64,000 bases of DNA from Sulfuriferula sp. GTDB lineage: Bacteria > Pseudomonadota > Gammaproteobacteria > Burkholderiales > Sulfuriferulaceae. The translations under genes were made by a program, and so were the position numbers. The notes below the pieces were generated by a model that was not told where the DNA came from, did not search any database, and saw only the letters and a list, made by a program, of their open reading frames with translations. How positions within the stretch are numbered: position 1 is the stretch's first letter; the number at the start of each line of letters is the position of its first letter. Below, one piece after another: positions 42,475-52,832 of this stretch. The DNA lies in NCBI GenBank assembly GCA_013140765.1, contig JABFSE010000012.1:1-64000 (forward strand), given 5' to 3'.

Positions 42475-42884
42475 GCCATCTCCAGACGTTCTTCACGCAT
42501 ACAACGCGTTTTCATAAATAAGTATAAATGTCGCAAGGTACGCACTGCCATTTTTTCAGGATTGTCAGGCAACGCGTCCAATCGTTCCATGGTAATGCAG
42601 TTGTGATAATAAACCAGCTCGCGGCAATTATCACGTATCGTATTCCACGATGGGTCGCTCTTAACCAATGCCTTAAATACATCCAGCAAATCTGAGTCCA
42701 CACTGGGTATCTCTTTCACGCCCACGTCAACGATATAGGCAATAATCAATTGCTTGGTCAACGCCATCGCGTGCGCCACCGTCGCCAGCAAAGGCAAGGA
42801 TTTACGTTCGTTCAAAATACGTTCGAGGTCGATAATTTGCTCATCGACTTGGTCAAATGCGTTAATAAGTGCTTGATGATCCAT
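42471..42884 (-). CDS. Conserved hypothetical protein upstream of cbbQ-like gene
   Basis: 137 aa, 4-bp overlap with the AAA+ gene. Confidence 0.65.
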   Translation of the reverse strand: MDHQALINAFDQVDEQIIDLERILNERKSLPLLATVAHAMALTKQLIIAYIVDVGVKEIPSVDSDLLDVFKALVKSDPSWNTIRDNCRELVYYHNCITMERLDALPDNPEKMAVRTLRHLYLFMKTRCMREERLEMA

Positions 42885-42987
42885 TTCTGACTAGACCGAA
42901 TAGAAGTTTAAGAATAAAATTACGGGATTGTGAACATCGCAATACCCGATTATTTTACTCAACTTTACTGTAAATTGGAATGCTGAT

Positions 42988-43311
42988 ATGAAAAAGCTGG
43001 TTAAACTCGTCAAGGTCAACAACCTAGAATACAACGTCAACCGTGATCCAGCAGTTTATCGCCGCTGCGCTAACGAAAGTTTCCGTATCCAAGCTTTATT
43101 AAATGGTGAAGGCGCAGTTAAATGCAAATTAACCGATACCACAGGAAAAGTGCTTAACGAACAAACCGTTACCGCACCAAATAGCTACACTCACGAAGTG
43201 AGCTTCCCAACACCAGGCGCACGCATCGTGACGCTGAACATAGAAGGTCATGGCGAAAAATTCGCTACCGACATCCTGCTAGATGTAATGGAACACGCTT
43301 GGCACGGTTAA
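42988..43311 (+). CDS. Hypothetical protein, 107 aa, beta-rich
   Basis: Complete ORF with start context and a strong downstream terminator. Confidence 0.65.
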   Translation: MKKLVKLVKVNNLEYNVNRDPAVYRRCANESFRIQALLNGEGAVKCKLTDTTGKVLNEQTVTAPNSYTHEVSFPTPGARIVTLNIEGHGEKFATDILLDVMEHAWHG

Positions 43312-43340
43312 TTTGATACTAAATTAACTTGAACCAAAAA

Positions 43341-43370
43341 CAAAAAGCCCATTTTTTAATGGGCTTTTTG
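43341..43370. terminator. Strong rho-independent terminator
   Basis: CAAAAAGCCCATT-TTTT-AATGGGCTTTTTG, perfect stem, between convergent genes. Confidence 0.85.
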
Positions 43371-43407
43371 TTTGAATCAGGTTGAACTGATAATAGGTAA
43401 GTACGCC

Positions 43408-43863
43408 TTAACGATCACGACCATGCTCATTATCGCCACCGCGATGACCATTGTCACCATTGCCGCGATGCTTATCTTTTTTATGTTTATGGTCGTCGTC
43501 CCGCCCATTATCATGACGATCACGGTGCTCATTTTGGTAATAAGGTACATAATCACGTTGATACCAACTGTCTTGCACGAAATAAACACGCTCATCGCAA
43601 GCATGGTATTCGCGGCAATGTTTTGCCCAATGTTTCGCGTGCCCTGGCGGCACATGCAGGTAAATAGGCGGTCTATCTCTAGCCGCTTGCTGGATTATTA
43701 TAGGTTGACGGTAGATGACTTGTGGCTGCGGATAGTTGCCTAAATCTAATCTGCCATAAAAACCGGGTTGTCCGACGCTGACTGAAATACCCACATCTGC
43801 GGCAAAGACGGGTGCGGCAATCGTCGCCGCGAGCAAAGTTGTAGCAATTAAAGAATATTTCAT
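43408..43863 (-). CDS. Secreted protein with His/Asp/Arg-rich C-terminal tail
   Basis: Signal peptide ...AAPVFAADVG; tail HRDRHDNGRDDDHKHKKDKHRGNGDNGHRGGDNEHGRDR. Confidence 0.65.
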   Translation of the reverse strand: MKYSLIATTLLAATIAAPVFAADVGISVSVGQPGFYGRLDLGNYPQPQVIYRQPIIIQQAARDRPPIYLHVPPGHAKHWAKHCREYHACDERVYFVQDSWYQRDYVPYYQNEHRDRHDNGRDDDHKHKKDKHRGNGDNGHRGGDNEHGRDR

Positions 43864-43894
43864 ACGTTTCTCCTATGAACGATGCAACACAACA

Positions 43895-45796
43895 TTAAAC
43901 TTTCGCTTCCAATGCTTCCCAACGCGCCATCATTGCTTCAGTTTGTTGATGCAGGTTAGCTAGTGTAGCTTGTAATTCAGCCACTTCGTTATTTTTTTTG
44001 CTATATAAATTAGGATCAGCCAAGCACGCATTGATGCGCTCTTGTTCTAGCTCCAGGGCTTCTAGTTGCGCGGGTAAAGCGGCTAAGTCTTGTTGTTCTT
44101 TCCAGCTTAATTTAGATTTAGCGGCTACCACTTTAGCAAGCACTGCTTTAGTGACGGGCTTGCTCACTAAGCTAGGATTAACAGCTGTTGCGGGTTTGCC
44201 GCGTTGCATGACCCAATCTTCATAGCCGCCTGCGTATTCGCGCAACACGCCATTGCCTTCAAAGGCAATGACTTGCGTCACCACGTTGTCGAGGAAAGTT
44301 CTATCATGCGACACCAGCAATACCGTGCCAGGGTAATCTTGTAACAATGACTCTAGCAACTCTAGCGTATCGATATCCAAATCATTGGTAGGCTCGTCCA
44401 ATACCAAGATATTGGCTGGACGGGTAAATAAGCGTGCTAGTAGCAAGCGATTGCGCTCACCCCCTGATAAGGATTTAACAGGCGAACGTGCGCGTTCTGG
44501 GGCAAATAAGAAATCTTCCAAATAGCTAATAACGTGCTTGCGCTCGCCGCCGATTTCAACATAATCACCGCCTTGGCTGATGGTATAAGCCACGGTGGCT
44601 TCGTCATCTAGCTGTGCGCGGAATTGGTCAAAATAAGCAACAGATAGCTTAGTACCTAATTTCACTTCACCCGCATCAGGCTCGATTTCGCCCAATATCA
44701 ATTTAATCAGTGTCGTTTTACCAATACCATTTGCGCCCACCAAGCCGACTTTATCGCCGCGTTGTATCACGCCAGAGAAATTATCTATCAGCAAACGTCC
44801 ACCGTAAGATTTACTGACATGCTCTAGCTCGGCGACGCGCTTGCCTGATTTTTCACCGCTATCGACATTCAGGCTAACTTGCCCCAAATGATTACGGCGT
44901 TCGCTACGGGTAACGCGCAATTGCTCTAAACGCCGCACTCGCCCCTCATTGCGCGTGCGCCGTGCTTGTACGCCTTTGCGTATCCACACCTCTTCTTGCG
45001 CGAGGAATTTATCAAATTTGGCTTGTTCGACAGACTCTATCGCTAACTGGTCAGCTTTCAGCCGTTGGTAATCAGAGAAATTGCCTTCAAAAGTACGCAA
45101 TTTGCCACGATCCAGTTCAACGATTTGCTGTGATACATTATCCAGAAAACGCCTATCATGGGTAATCACCACGACACTGCCAGCAAAGGTGCGTATCAGC
45201 TCTTCCAGCCACTCAATAGAACTCAAATCCAAATGGTTAGTCGGCTCATCCAGCAGTAGCAAATCAGGTTCGGCAACCAGTGCTCGCGCCAATGCCACGC
45301 GCTTTTTCAAGCCACCTGATAGCGTGCCGATAAGCACATCTTCAGGCAAATTCAGCTTAGTCAACGCGGTTTCAACTCGTGCCTGTAAGCTCCAACCGTC
45401 TAAGGCTTCTAATGCCGTTTGCAAAGTCTGCATTTGCGTCATCAGCGCGTCAAAATCCGCATCCACCTCGCCCATTTTATGGGTAACGTCATGATAATCC
45501 ATCAGCAACTGACTCACATCGCCCAAACCAGCCGCCACCGCTTCATACACTGTATGTTCAGCATCCAGCACAGGCTCTTGCGGCACATAGCCTAGCTTCA
45601 TCGCAGGTTGCCGCCACACCACGCCATCGTCAGGCGGCGTATCGCCAACCAATACTTTTAATAAACTCGATTTACCCGCACCATTGCGCCCGATTAAACC
45701 GATACGCACGCCAGGCTCTATCACCCAACTCGCGCGATCCAATAATGCAAAATGTCCAAACGCCAATGACGCGTTATCTATTGTTAATAATGGCAT
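43895..45796 (-). CDS. uup: ABC-F family ATPase Uup
   Basis: Two ABC domains (GRNGAGKSSLLK, GANGIGKTTLIK), C-terminal coiled coil. Confidence 0.9.
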   Translation of the reverse strand: MPLLTIDNASLAFGHFALLDRASWVIEPGVRIGLIGRNGAGKSSLLKVLVGDTPPDDGVVWRQPAMKLGYVPQEPVLDAEHTVYEAVAAGLGDVSQLLMDYHDVTHKMGEVDADFDALMTQMQTLQTALEALDGWSLQARVETALTKLNLPEDVLIGTLSGGLKKRVALARALVAEPDLLLLDEPTNHLDLSSIEWLEELIRTFAGSVVVITHDRRFLDNVSQQIVELDRGKLRTFEGNFSDYQRLKADQLAIESVEQAKFDKFLAQEEVWIRKGVQARRTRNEGRVRRLEQLRVTRSERRNHLGQVSLNVDSGEKSGKRVAELEHVSKSYGGRLLIDNFSGVIQRGDKVGLVGANGIGKTTLIKLILGEIEPDAGEVKLGTKLSVAYFDQFRAQLDDEATVAYTISQGGDYVEIGGERKHVISYLEDFLFAPERARSPVKSLSGGERNRLLLARLFTRPANILVLDEPTNDLDIDTLELLESLLQDYPGTVLLVSHDRTFLDNVVTQVIAFEGNGVLREYAGGYEDWVMQRGKPATAVNPSLVSKPVTKAVLAKVVAAKSKLSWKEQQDLAALPAQLEALELEQERINACLADPNLYSKKNNEVAELQATLANLHQQTEAMMARWEALEAKV

Positions 45797-45800
45797 AGCT

Positions 45801-46247
45801 CTACCCTAATTGTTGTTCAACACCCATATTCGCCAACGCATCTGCGCGTTCGTTGCCTGGATGTCCTGCGTGTCCTTTGACCCAAATCCATTGCACCTGA
45901 TGCTGGCTTGCTATTGCATCCAGCCGCTGCCATAAATCCACATTTTTAACTGGTTTATTATCACTGGTGCGCCAATTGCGTTTTTTCCAATTGGGCAGCC
46001 ATTCGTTAATGCCTTTTAACACATACTGCGAATCCGCATAAACTGCCACGCGGCTAACCTGTTTCAAGCTGTGCAATGCCTCGATAACCGCCAATAACTC
46101 CATACGATTATTCGTGGTCAGCTTTTCGCCGCCGTATATTTCCTTACGATGCCCGCCGCTTTCCAACAACGCACCCCAGCCGCCTACACCTGGATTGCCT
46201 TTACATGCGCCATCGGTATAAATGTTAATTTCTGCTAACTCACTCAT
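45801..46247 (-). CDS. rnhA: Ribonuclease HI
   Basis: [29 protein letters not shown]; start chosen at this Met rather than the ORF start at 46493. Confidence 0.94.
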   Translation of the reverse strand: MSELAEINIYTDGACKGNPGVGGWGALLESGGHRKEIYGGEKLTTNNRMELLAVIEALHSLKQVSRVAVYADSQYVLKGINEWLPNWKKRNWRTSDNKPVKNVDLWQRLDAIASQHQVQWIWVKGHAGHPGNERADALANMGVEQQLG

Positions 46248-46956
46248 GACGACTTTCATTTTGTATATTGCGACTAGCAGGACGTAATGCACGCGACAAG
46301 GTAATTGGCTCTTGCCAACGCGGCTTGATAAGGTGCATACCGTGTACACGCTTAATCGCATGGATAAAATACACCCCGCCACCTTTTGCCCACCAACGGT
46401 CGCCCGCCAGCTCCATAAAATCAAAAAAACGCAAGCTGTCAGCATTCTCCAGTGGCGGCGCGTAGCAACACATAGATACCGCGACCACCTCAAAATTCAA
46501 CAACGCCAACCAGTCTTTCAAACGCGTTAAATTGATGAATTGCCCAGACCAAGGATAAACAGCAGTACCTCGTCGCAACCAACGATTTAGCCCCCACAAA
46601 CTACGTGGGTTAAAGCCGCTAATCAACAAATGCCCTTCCGCTATCAACACCCGCTCGACCTCGCGTAAAATCTGATGCGGATAGTTGGAAAACTCCAGCA
46701 CATGCGGCAACACCAGCATATCCAAAGATTGATTAGCAAAAGGAAGATGCGTAGGCTCGACCAACACCTGCGCCGCTGCATCATGCGCCTGAAAACGATG
46801 CGTCATACGACTATTACGCAACACATCCCACGCAGGATTGCCTAATTGCACCGCATTAAAACCGAACAAATCCACCACCGTCTTATCAAAATAAGCCAGC
46901 TCACGTTGCTGTAAATACTGTCCTTGTGATGTCAGTGTCCACTCATTAAAGCTCAT
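46240..46956 (-). CDS. Class I SAM-dependent methyltransferase
   Basis: Post-motif [45 protein letters not shown]. Confidence 0.8.
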   Translation of the reverse strand: MSFNEWTLTSQGQYLQQRELAYFDKTVVDLFGFNAVQLGNPAWDVLRNSRMTHRFQAHDAAAQVLVEPTHLPFANQSLDMLVLPHVLEFSNYPHQILREVERVLIAEGHLLISGFNPRSLWGLNRWLRRGTAVYPWSGQFINLTRLKDWLALLNFEVVAVSMCCYAPPLENADSLRFFDFMELAGDRWWAKGGGVYFIHAIKRVHGMHLIKPRWQEPITLSRALRPASRNIQNESRHE

Positions 46957-47022
46957 GTCGGCAACCATTTAGTCAGCGCAACCAGCCGCGTACTTGAAAG
47001 GCTGTATGGTATCATATTCGGT

Positions 47023-47778
47023 ATGAATCCTCGCCTACACATTAGCCCCATCCCTGCGTTCCAAGACAATTACATTTGGGCGATACACGACGACCGACAC
47101 GCCGCCGTCGTTGACCCTGGTGACGCAGTGGCGGTGCTGGATTTCCTCCAACAGCACCAGCTCACGCTCACCGCCATCCTCATTACCCACCATCACCACG
47201 ATCACGTCGGCGGCATTGCCGCGTTGCTTGCCCACGGTGCAGTCCCCGTTTACGGCCCAGCGTTAGAACCCATCCCGCACCTCAGCCACCCCTTGCGCGA
47301 AGGTCAGCATATTCACCTTGAAGCACTCGATGCCGACTTTCAAATTCTCGATTTACCTGGGCACACGCTAGGTCACATCGCCTATTACGGCATCAATAGC
47401 GCATTTTGCGGGGATACTTTATTTGGCTGTGGTTGTGGACGATTATTTGAAGGCACGGCGGCGCAGATGCTGAATTCACTCAGCAAATTAGCCCGCCTAC
47501 CCGCCGCCACTGCTGTCTATTGCGCACACGAATACACCTTGAGCAATATCACATTTGCACTCACATTAGAGCCTGACAACCTAGCACTACAGCAACGCCA
47601 TACTCGCGACAGCGATTTACGTGCGCACCAACAACCTACACTCCCCAGCACTATCGCCATAGAACTTGCCAGCAACCCATTCCTACGCTGTCATTTGCCC
47701 AAGCTACAGCACGTATTCAACACCGACAACACGCTTGCCACCTTCACTGCCATGCGCTTATTAAAAGACAATTTCTAA
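47023..47778 (+). CDS. gloB: Hydroxyacylglutathione hydrolase (glyoxalase II)
   Basis: THHHHDHVGG; FQDNYIWAI; C-terminal GloB domain. Confidence 0.94.
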   Translation: MNPRLHISPIPAFQDNYIWAIHDDRHAAVVDPGDAVAVLDFLQQHQLTLTAILITHHHHDHVGGIAALLAHGAVPVYGPALEPIPHLSHPLREGQHIHLEALDADFQILDLPGHTLGHIAYYGINSAFCGDTLFGCGCGRLFEGTAAQMLNSLSKLARLPAATAVYCAHEYTLSNITFALTLEPDNLALQQRHTRDSDLRAHQQPTLPSTIAIELASNPFLRCHLPKLQHVFNTDNTLATFTAMRLLKDNF

Positions 47779-47822
47779 GCCCTCGCCTTGCCCGCGCACC
47801 TGCTTTCCAGTATCATCCAGCG

Positions 47823-49463
47823 ATGATTAAATCGCGCTATTTCACGCTAATCACACTGTTACTGTCTATCAGCACCATCAATCTTAGCTTCGCCGACACC
47901 TCAGTTGTAAAATTAGCCGACACTACCCCTTATATCAGCAATGCGCCTGACAGCACCACCATCACGCCAGCACTCAACACCGCTGACATCTGGGACAGAA
48001 TACGCTCAGGCTTTGGCATGGACACGATGGACAGCCCGCTCGTCACCGCGCAAGTCAACTGGTACGCCCAACGCCCCGACTATGTACGCCGCACCGTTGA
48101 GCGCAGTCGCCGCTACTTGTACCACATCTTAGGCGAAGTAGAAAAACGCGGTATGCCGACCGAAATCGCCTTACTGCCGATGATAGAAAGCGCATTTAAC
48201 CCTATGGCATATTCTCCCAGCCACGCCTCGGGTATCTGGCAATTTATTCCATCAACGGGTAAAGATTTTGGTCTCAAACAAAACGGCTGGTACGACGGTC
48301 GCCGCGACATTATCGCCGCCACAGGCGCGGCTTTGGATTACCTCAATAAACTCCATGATCAGTTTGGTACTTGGGAACTCGCGCTCGCTGCTTACAATTG
48401 TGGTGAAGGTTGCGTGGGCAGAGCCATTGCCAAAAATCAGGCACAGGGCTTACCCACCGATTACCTCAGCTTGAATTTGCCGATGGAAACGCGCAACTAC
48501 GTGCCCAAACTACTCGCCGTCAAGCAAATCATTGCTGACCCCGCCAGCGTAGGCATCAACCTGAACAGCATCCCCGACCAAGCCTATTTCACCAAAGTCA
48601 TGCTCGATAAATCCATAGACGTAAATTTAGCGGCAAAACTAGCCAACATGCCCGTCAATGAGTTTATTTCACTCAACCCCGCATTCAACAAACCTGTCGT
48701 GCGTTCTGACAGCAACACACAGCTGTTACTCCCCGTGGACAAAGTCGCTACTTTTTCGCAAAACTTAGCCAGCTATGACAAGCCACTGGTGAGCTGGCAA
48801 GCCTACACAGCCAAAATCGGTGAGCGCATTTCCAGCATTGCGAAAAAATTCAACGTCAGCGTCGCGTGGATTAAAGAACATAACCCCATACACCTAAGCA
48901 ACAAAGGCAAGCTAACCAGCGATCACACCCTACTAGTCCCACTTGCCAGCACCAACACTGCCGCCACCATGCCGATAGAAAAAATCGCCATGAACGACCC
49001 CGTGCCTGCCAATAAAAATGACACCAAAAACACTCCCAGCACCGACTCATCCAACAAAAAATCCGACCCGCCTGCACACAAAATAACCGTTAAAAAAGGT
49101 GAAACGCTGCACAGCCTAGCTACACGTCACCATGTCAATGTAACTGAGTTAGAAAGCTGGAACCACATCAAACATCACCAACTCAAACTAGGGCAAAGCC
49201 TCATAGTGAGCGAACCTGCACAAGCAAAAAACAGTCAAAAAGACGAGCCAGCACACACCAGCAAGCGCGATAAGCACGCCAGCACCAAGGCAGATAAAAA
49301 AGCCAAAACCGCAAGCAAAAAAGATAAAAGCACACCGACTAAATCTAGCCACAGAAAAGCCGACAAACCCGCTTCGTCAACGAAAGGCACACAAAAAAAA
49401 GCCAGTGAATCAGCGTCATCCACGCACAAAACCAAACCAAAACCTAAGCATAAATCATCATGA
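47823..49463 (+). CDS. mltD: Membrane-bound lytic murein transglycosylase D with LysM domain(s)
   Basis: SLT domain (ALLPMIESAFNPMAYSPSHASGIWQFIPSTGKDFGL), LysM (KKGETLHSLATRHHVNVTELESWNHI), Lys-rich tail. Confidence 0.88.
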   Translation: MIKSRYFTLITLLLSISTINLSFADTSVVKLADTTPYISNAPDSTTITPALNTADIWDRIRSGFGMDTMDSPLVTAQVNWYAQRPDYVRRTVERSRRYLYHILGEVEKRGMPTEIALLPMIESAFNPMAYSPSHASGIWQFIPSTGKDFGLKQNGWYDGRRDIIAATGAALDYLNKLHDQFGTWELALAAYNCGEGCVGRAIAKNQAQGLPTDYLSLNLPMETRNYVPKLLAVKQIIADPASVGINLNSIPDQAYFTKVMLDKSIDVNLAAKLANMPVNEFISLNPAFNKPVVRSDSNTQLLLPVDKVATFSQNLASYDKPLVSWQAYTAKIGERISSIAKKFNVSVAWIKEHNPIHLSNKGKLTSDHTLLVPLASTNTAATMPIEKIAMNDPVPANKNDTKNTPSTDSSNKKSDPPAHKITVKKGETLHSLATRHHVNVTELESWNHIKHHQLKLGQSLIVSEPAQAKNSQKDEPAHTSKRDKHASTKADKKAKTASKKDKSTPTKSSHRKADKPASSTKGTQKKASESASSTHKTKPKPKHKSS

Positions 49464-49936
49464 AATTTGAGCACATCGTCGAAATTAACCACCCCGACAT
49501 CCCGCCACAACAACAGCTGACGCTAACACAATTGTGGCATGGCTTAGTATTGCGTGCGACCGCACCCAAGTTGTTTATTCCGCATTTAGATGCGTGCCAA
49601 ATCACGCCGATTGATGAGCACAATATGCAACGCACATTGCAGTTTGGCAAATTGATGGTGCGCGACCAAGTCACACTGACACCGCATCAATGCGTCAGTT
49701 ATAACGTGCCCGCACAAGGTGAAATTCCAGAATCGAGCCTGAACATGCACATAGAGTCCCCGCATGAAACCATCATGATAGTACGTTTTATTTATGATGA
49801 TTACCAAGCCGAAACAGCCGACCCCACGCAAAAAATGGCGAATGATTTTCGCCGTTCGGCCTACTTGGAAGCCGATTTAGACACTGTCCGCGTTATTCGC
49901 GAACAGGCCCTATCAGGTCAATTTCAACAACACTAA
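49460..49936 (+). CDS. DUF1857/AtaL-like SRPBCC-family protein
   Basis: 158 aa, overlaps mltD by 4 bp. Confidence 0.6.
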   Translation: MKFEHIVEINHPDIPPQQQLTLTQLWHGLVLRATAPKLFIPHLDACQITPIDEHNMQRTLQFGKLMVRDQVTLTPHQCVSYNVPAQGEIPESSLNMHIESPHETIMIVRFIYDDYQAETADPTQKMANDFRRSAYLEADLDTVRVIREQALSGQFQQH

Positions 49937-51501
49937 GCTGAATGTACTGACTGTATCGTCGCCAAATAGCCTCGTGCCTGCTCGATGAGGCTAGATGGCA
50001 AGCCGTTTTTCTCAGCAATAATCAGCCCTAAAGACGCACCTGCCTGACCAAACACCAGCTGATAAGTCGGTGACAACGTCGCATAATCAAAACGCATAGA
50101 CGCATTGCTCAAATAGCTATGCTGATCAGCAAAGGCTTTAAGCGGCGTTAAATGCGTCGTCACCACGCCATACACCTTACGCGTTGCCAGCTCATCCAAC
50201 ACTGCCATCGCCAGCGACGCACCTTCTTCAGGGTCAGTCCCTGTGCCCAGCTCATCCATCAGCACCAATGTCTGCGCATCGGCTTCATTGAGTAAGCGTT
50301 TGAGCACTTCTACATGCCCCGCAAATGTCGATAAGTGATTATGCAAACTTTGCTTATCGCCCACATCGACTATCACCCGATTAAAATTGCCGATAATGCA
50401 ATCGCCTTCAGCAGGTAGATGCAGACCGCAATGCGCCATGGTGACCAATAAGCCCACGGTTTTTAACACCACCGTTTTACCGCCCGTATTCGGCCCCGTA
50501 ATCACCATCATCGTATGGCTACCGCCCAAATCTATATCTAACGGCACGATACGGCTAATGTTTTTTTCTTGAAACTGCATCATCAATTGCGGATGATAGG
50601 CTTGCTGCAACAATACCCGTGGCTCATCGACCAGCTTAGGCGGCGTGGCATTCAATGCCGCAGATAATTGCCCTGCCGCCAGTGCTAAATCTATCCAAGT
50701 AATACCGTCAACCAACTGGTGTAAATCAGCCAGATGCTCACGCACCACATCCGTCGTTGCCCGCAGGACGATCTGATTTTGCCCTTCGATTTGCGCATTC
50801 AAAGTTTCCAGCCGATTATTATGCGCGACCACCTCTATCGGCTCCATCAACACATCACGCCCACCGCCGCTAGAGCCGCGACGCACGCCCTTGAGCTTAT
50901 CCGCATTAACCGCTCGCACGGTCAATACCGCACGCATCCCATGCCATTGCACACGGCTGTTTTCGTCAAAATAACTGGCGTACTCAGCCGAGCGCATTAA
51001 GCTCTTCAACTGCGACTCAATGTGAGTCTGTACCTCGTGATATTGCCCGTGCATCACACTCAGCTCTGGCGTAGCATCTTCACGCAAACGCCCTGCCGCA
51101 TTGATGGTTTTGTCCAATGCCTCAACGAGTAACGCGGGGGCTTTCAAATAATGTATATCGGCATATAAGTCAGCGTAATTTGCCACTAAATCACGTAGCG
51201 TCAATCCCAATTTCATCACTACCCGCAAATTATGCAAAGCACTGGCAGGCAACGCCGCCCCTGCCTGATTCGCCTGACGCAACGCCGCCCGAATATCAGG
51301 CATATTTTGTACTTTAGGCAATAAATAAGCATCTGCTACTTGCCGCGCCGCCGTCACTGCCGCTTGCATTTGCCGTGCAATACCGAGGTTGGGCGCAGGC
51401 TCAAGATGCCGCGCCGCGTCCGCGCCATATGGCGTAAACGTCAATCGCTCAATAATACGACGTATGCCATCAAACTCCAGTGCCTTCAAATCACTTTGCA
51501 T
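49933..51501 (-). CDS. MutS2-like ATPase lacking a C-terminal Smr domain
   Basis: ITGPNTGGKTVVLKTVGLL Walker A, LVLMDELGTGTDPEEGASLA; about 522 aa ending soon after the ATPase core. Confidence 0.83.
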   Translation of the reverse strand: MQSDLKALEFDGIRRIIERLTFTPYGADAARHLEPAPNLGIARQMQAAVTAARQVADAYLLPKVQNMPDIRAALRQANQAGAALPASALHNLRVVMKLGLTLRDLVANYADLYADIHYLKAPALLVEALDKTINAAGRLREDATPELSVMHGQYHEVQTHIESQLKSLMRSAEYASYFDENSRVQWHGMRAVLTVRAVNADKLKGVRRGSSGGGRDVLMEPIEVVAHNNRLETLNAQIEGQNQIVLRATTDVVREHLADLHQLVDGITWIDLALAAGQLSAALNATPPKLVDEPRVLLQQAYHPQLMMQFQEKNISRIVPLDIDLGGSHTMMVITGPNTGGKTVVLKTVGLLVTMAHCGLHLPAEGDCIIGNFNRVIVDVGDKQSLHNHLSTFAGHVEVLKRLLNEADAQTLVLMDELGTGTDPEEGASLAMAVLDELATRKVYGVVTTHLTPLKAFADQHSYLSNASMRFDYATLSPTYQLVFGQAGASLGLIIAEKNGLPSSLIEQARGYLATIQSVHSA

Positions 51502-51638
51502 AAACGCTATCCAAATAATCAAATCGTAACAAAGTCACCGCCATAAAACAATCTCGCCATTAGTTAGTTTGCTGTCAGCCCAGCCACAGCAAATTACGTT
51601 AAAATACATCTACCCCCTATCAACACAGCTACCATGCC

Positions 51639-52577
51639 ATGAGCGCAGAACACCATCACCATCATAGTCATCACTGTGACCACCATGACCACAGCCATGT
51701 TGATACCAATAGCCGCGCTTTTGCCATTGGCGTAAGCCTGAATTTAGCATTTGTCATCGTCGAAATAGGCTTTGGCTTATACGCTGACTCACTCTCACTA
51801 CTCGCCGATGCAGGGCATAATTTCAGCGATGTTATCGGACTACTCGCCGCTTGGGGCGCGATGATACTTGCCAAACGCGCTCCCTCATCGCGCTACACTT
51901 ACGGTCTGCGTAGCACGACCATACTCGCCGCCCTTGCCAACGCCATGCTTTTACTTATCGCCGTCGGTGGTATTGCTTGGGAAGCTATCCATCGCTTTTC
52001 CGAACACGTCATCGTCAATGAACCCATCATGATTTGGGTTGCCCTAATCGGTGTGGTAATCAACATAGGCACGGCGATGATGTTCATGCGCGGCAACAAA
52101 ACCGACCTCAATCTACGCGGCGCATACCTGCATATGTTATCCGATGCCGCTGTATCCGTAGGCGTAGCAGTCGCTGGCGCACTCATGTTATGGACGGGCT
52201 GGTTATGGCTAGACCCTGCTATCAGCTTACTCATCGCCGCTGCTATTTTATACGGCACGTGGGGGCTATTTAAGCAATCCATTAAGTTGGCACTTCATGC
52301 CGTACCCGATGCCATAGACCCAACTAAAGTATTGACCTATTTGCAAAGCTTACCCGAAGTACAAGAAGTCCACGACCTGCACATTTGGGGTATGAGCACC
52401 ACAGAAAACGCACTCACCGCCCACCTAGTCATGCCCGCAGGACACCCAGGCGACGCTTATTTAGCGCACCTAGCAGAAGAACTCGCACATCATCACCAGA
52501 TCCAGCACGCCACCATACAAGTAGAGCTAGGCAATCATGACGTACTATGCAAACTCGCCCCTGCGGATGTGGTTTAA
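51639..52577 (+). CDS. Cation diffusion facilitator (CzcD/ZitB-like)
   Basis: His-rich N-terminus HHHHHSHHCDHHDHSH; DAGHNFSD and MLSDAAVSVGV motifs. Confidence 0.92.
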   Translation: MSAEHHHHHSHHCDHHDHSHVDTNSRAFAIGVSLNLAFVIVEIGFGLYADSLSLLADAGHNFSDVIGLLAAWGAMILAKRAPSSRYTYGLRSTTILAALANAMLLLIAVGGIAWEAIHRFSEHVIVNEPIMIWVALIGVVINIGTAMMFMRGNKTDLNLRGAYLHMLSDAAVSVGVAVAGALMLWTGWLWLDPAISLLIAAAILYGTWGLFKQSIKLALHAVPDAIDPTKVLTYLQSLPEVQEVHDLHIWGMSTTENALTAHLVMPAGHPGDAYLAHLAEELAHHHQIQHATIQVELGNHDVLCKLAPADVV

Positions 52578-52620
52578 GGTCAGCGCGACTCAACCAACGC
52601 CCTATATTTTTTGTTAATTG

Positions 52621-52779
52621 CTATGTGAATGATGCGCCCAACCATCTCCACTCCTCCCCATCATCAATAATCAAGCCTGCTAATGGCTCACTATCAGCTT
52701 CGGGCTGATAGTCATTAAACCATCCAGAACGCGATGTATTAACTGATAACACCACTACATTATCATCTTCTAGACGCAT
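52621..52779 (-). CDS. Small hypothetical protein
   Basis: MRLEDDNVVVLSVNTSRSGWFNDYQPEADSEPLAGLIIDDGEEWRWLGASFT; acidic, protein-like composition; longer ORF overlaps dctP. Confidence 0.35.
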   Translation of the reverse strand: MRLEDDNVVVLSVNTSRSGWFNDYQPEADSEPLAGLIIDDGEEWRWLGASFT

Positions 52780-52832
52780 ATCGACCCTATTTTTTATCAC
52801 GACAACACACTCTCTACACCAATTTCCCCAGA

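Noticed and set aside
45801-46493. 230-aa form of RNase HI
   Set aside because: The N-terminal extension overlaps the upstream methyltransferase in another frame; RNase HI homology begins at [13 protein letters not shown].
51651-51700. CAC/CAT-rich repeat at the start of the CDF gene
   Set aside because: Simply encodes the His-rich N-terminus expected for a zinc-type CDF transporter.
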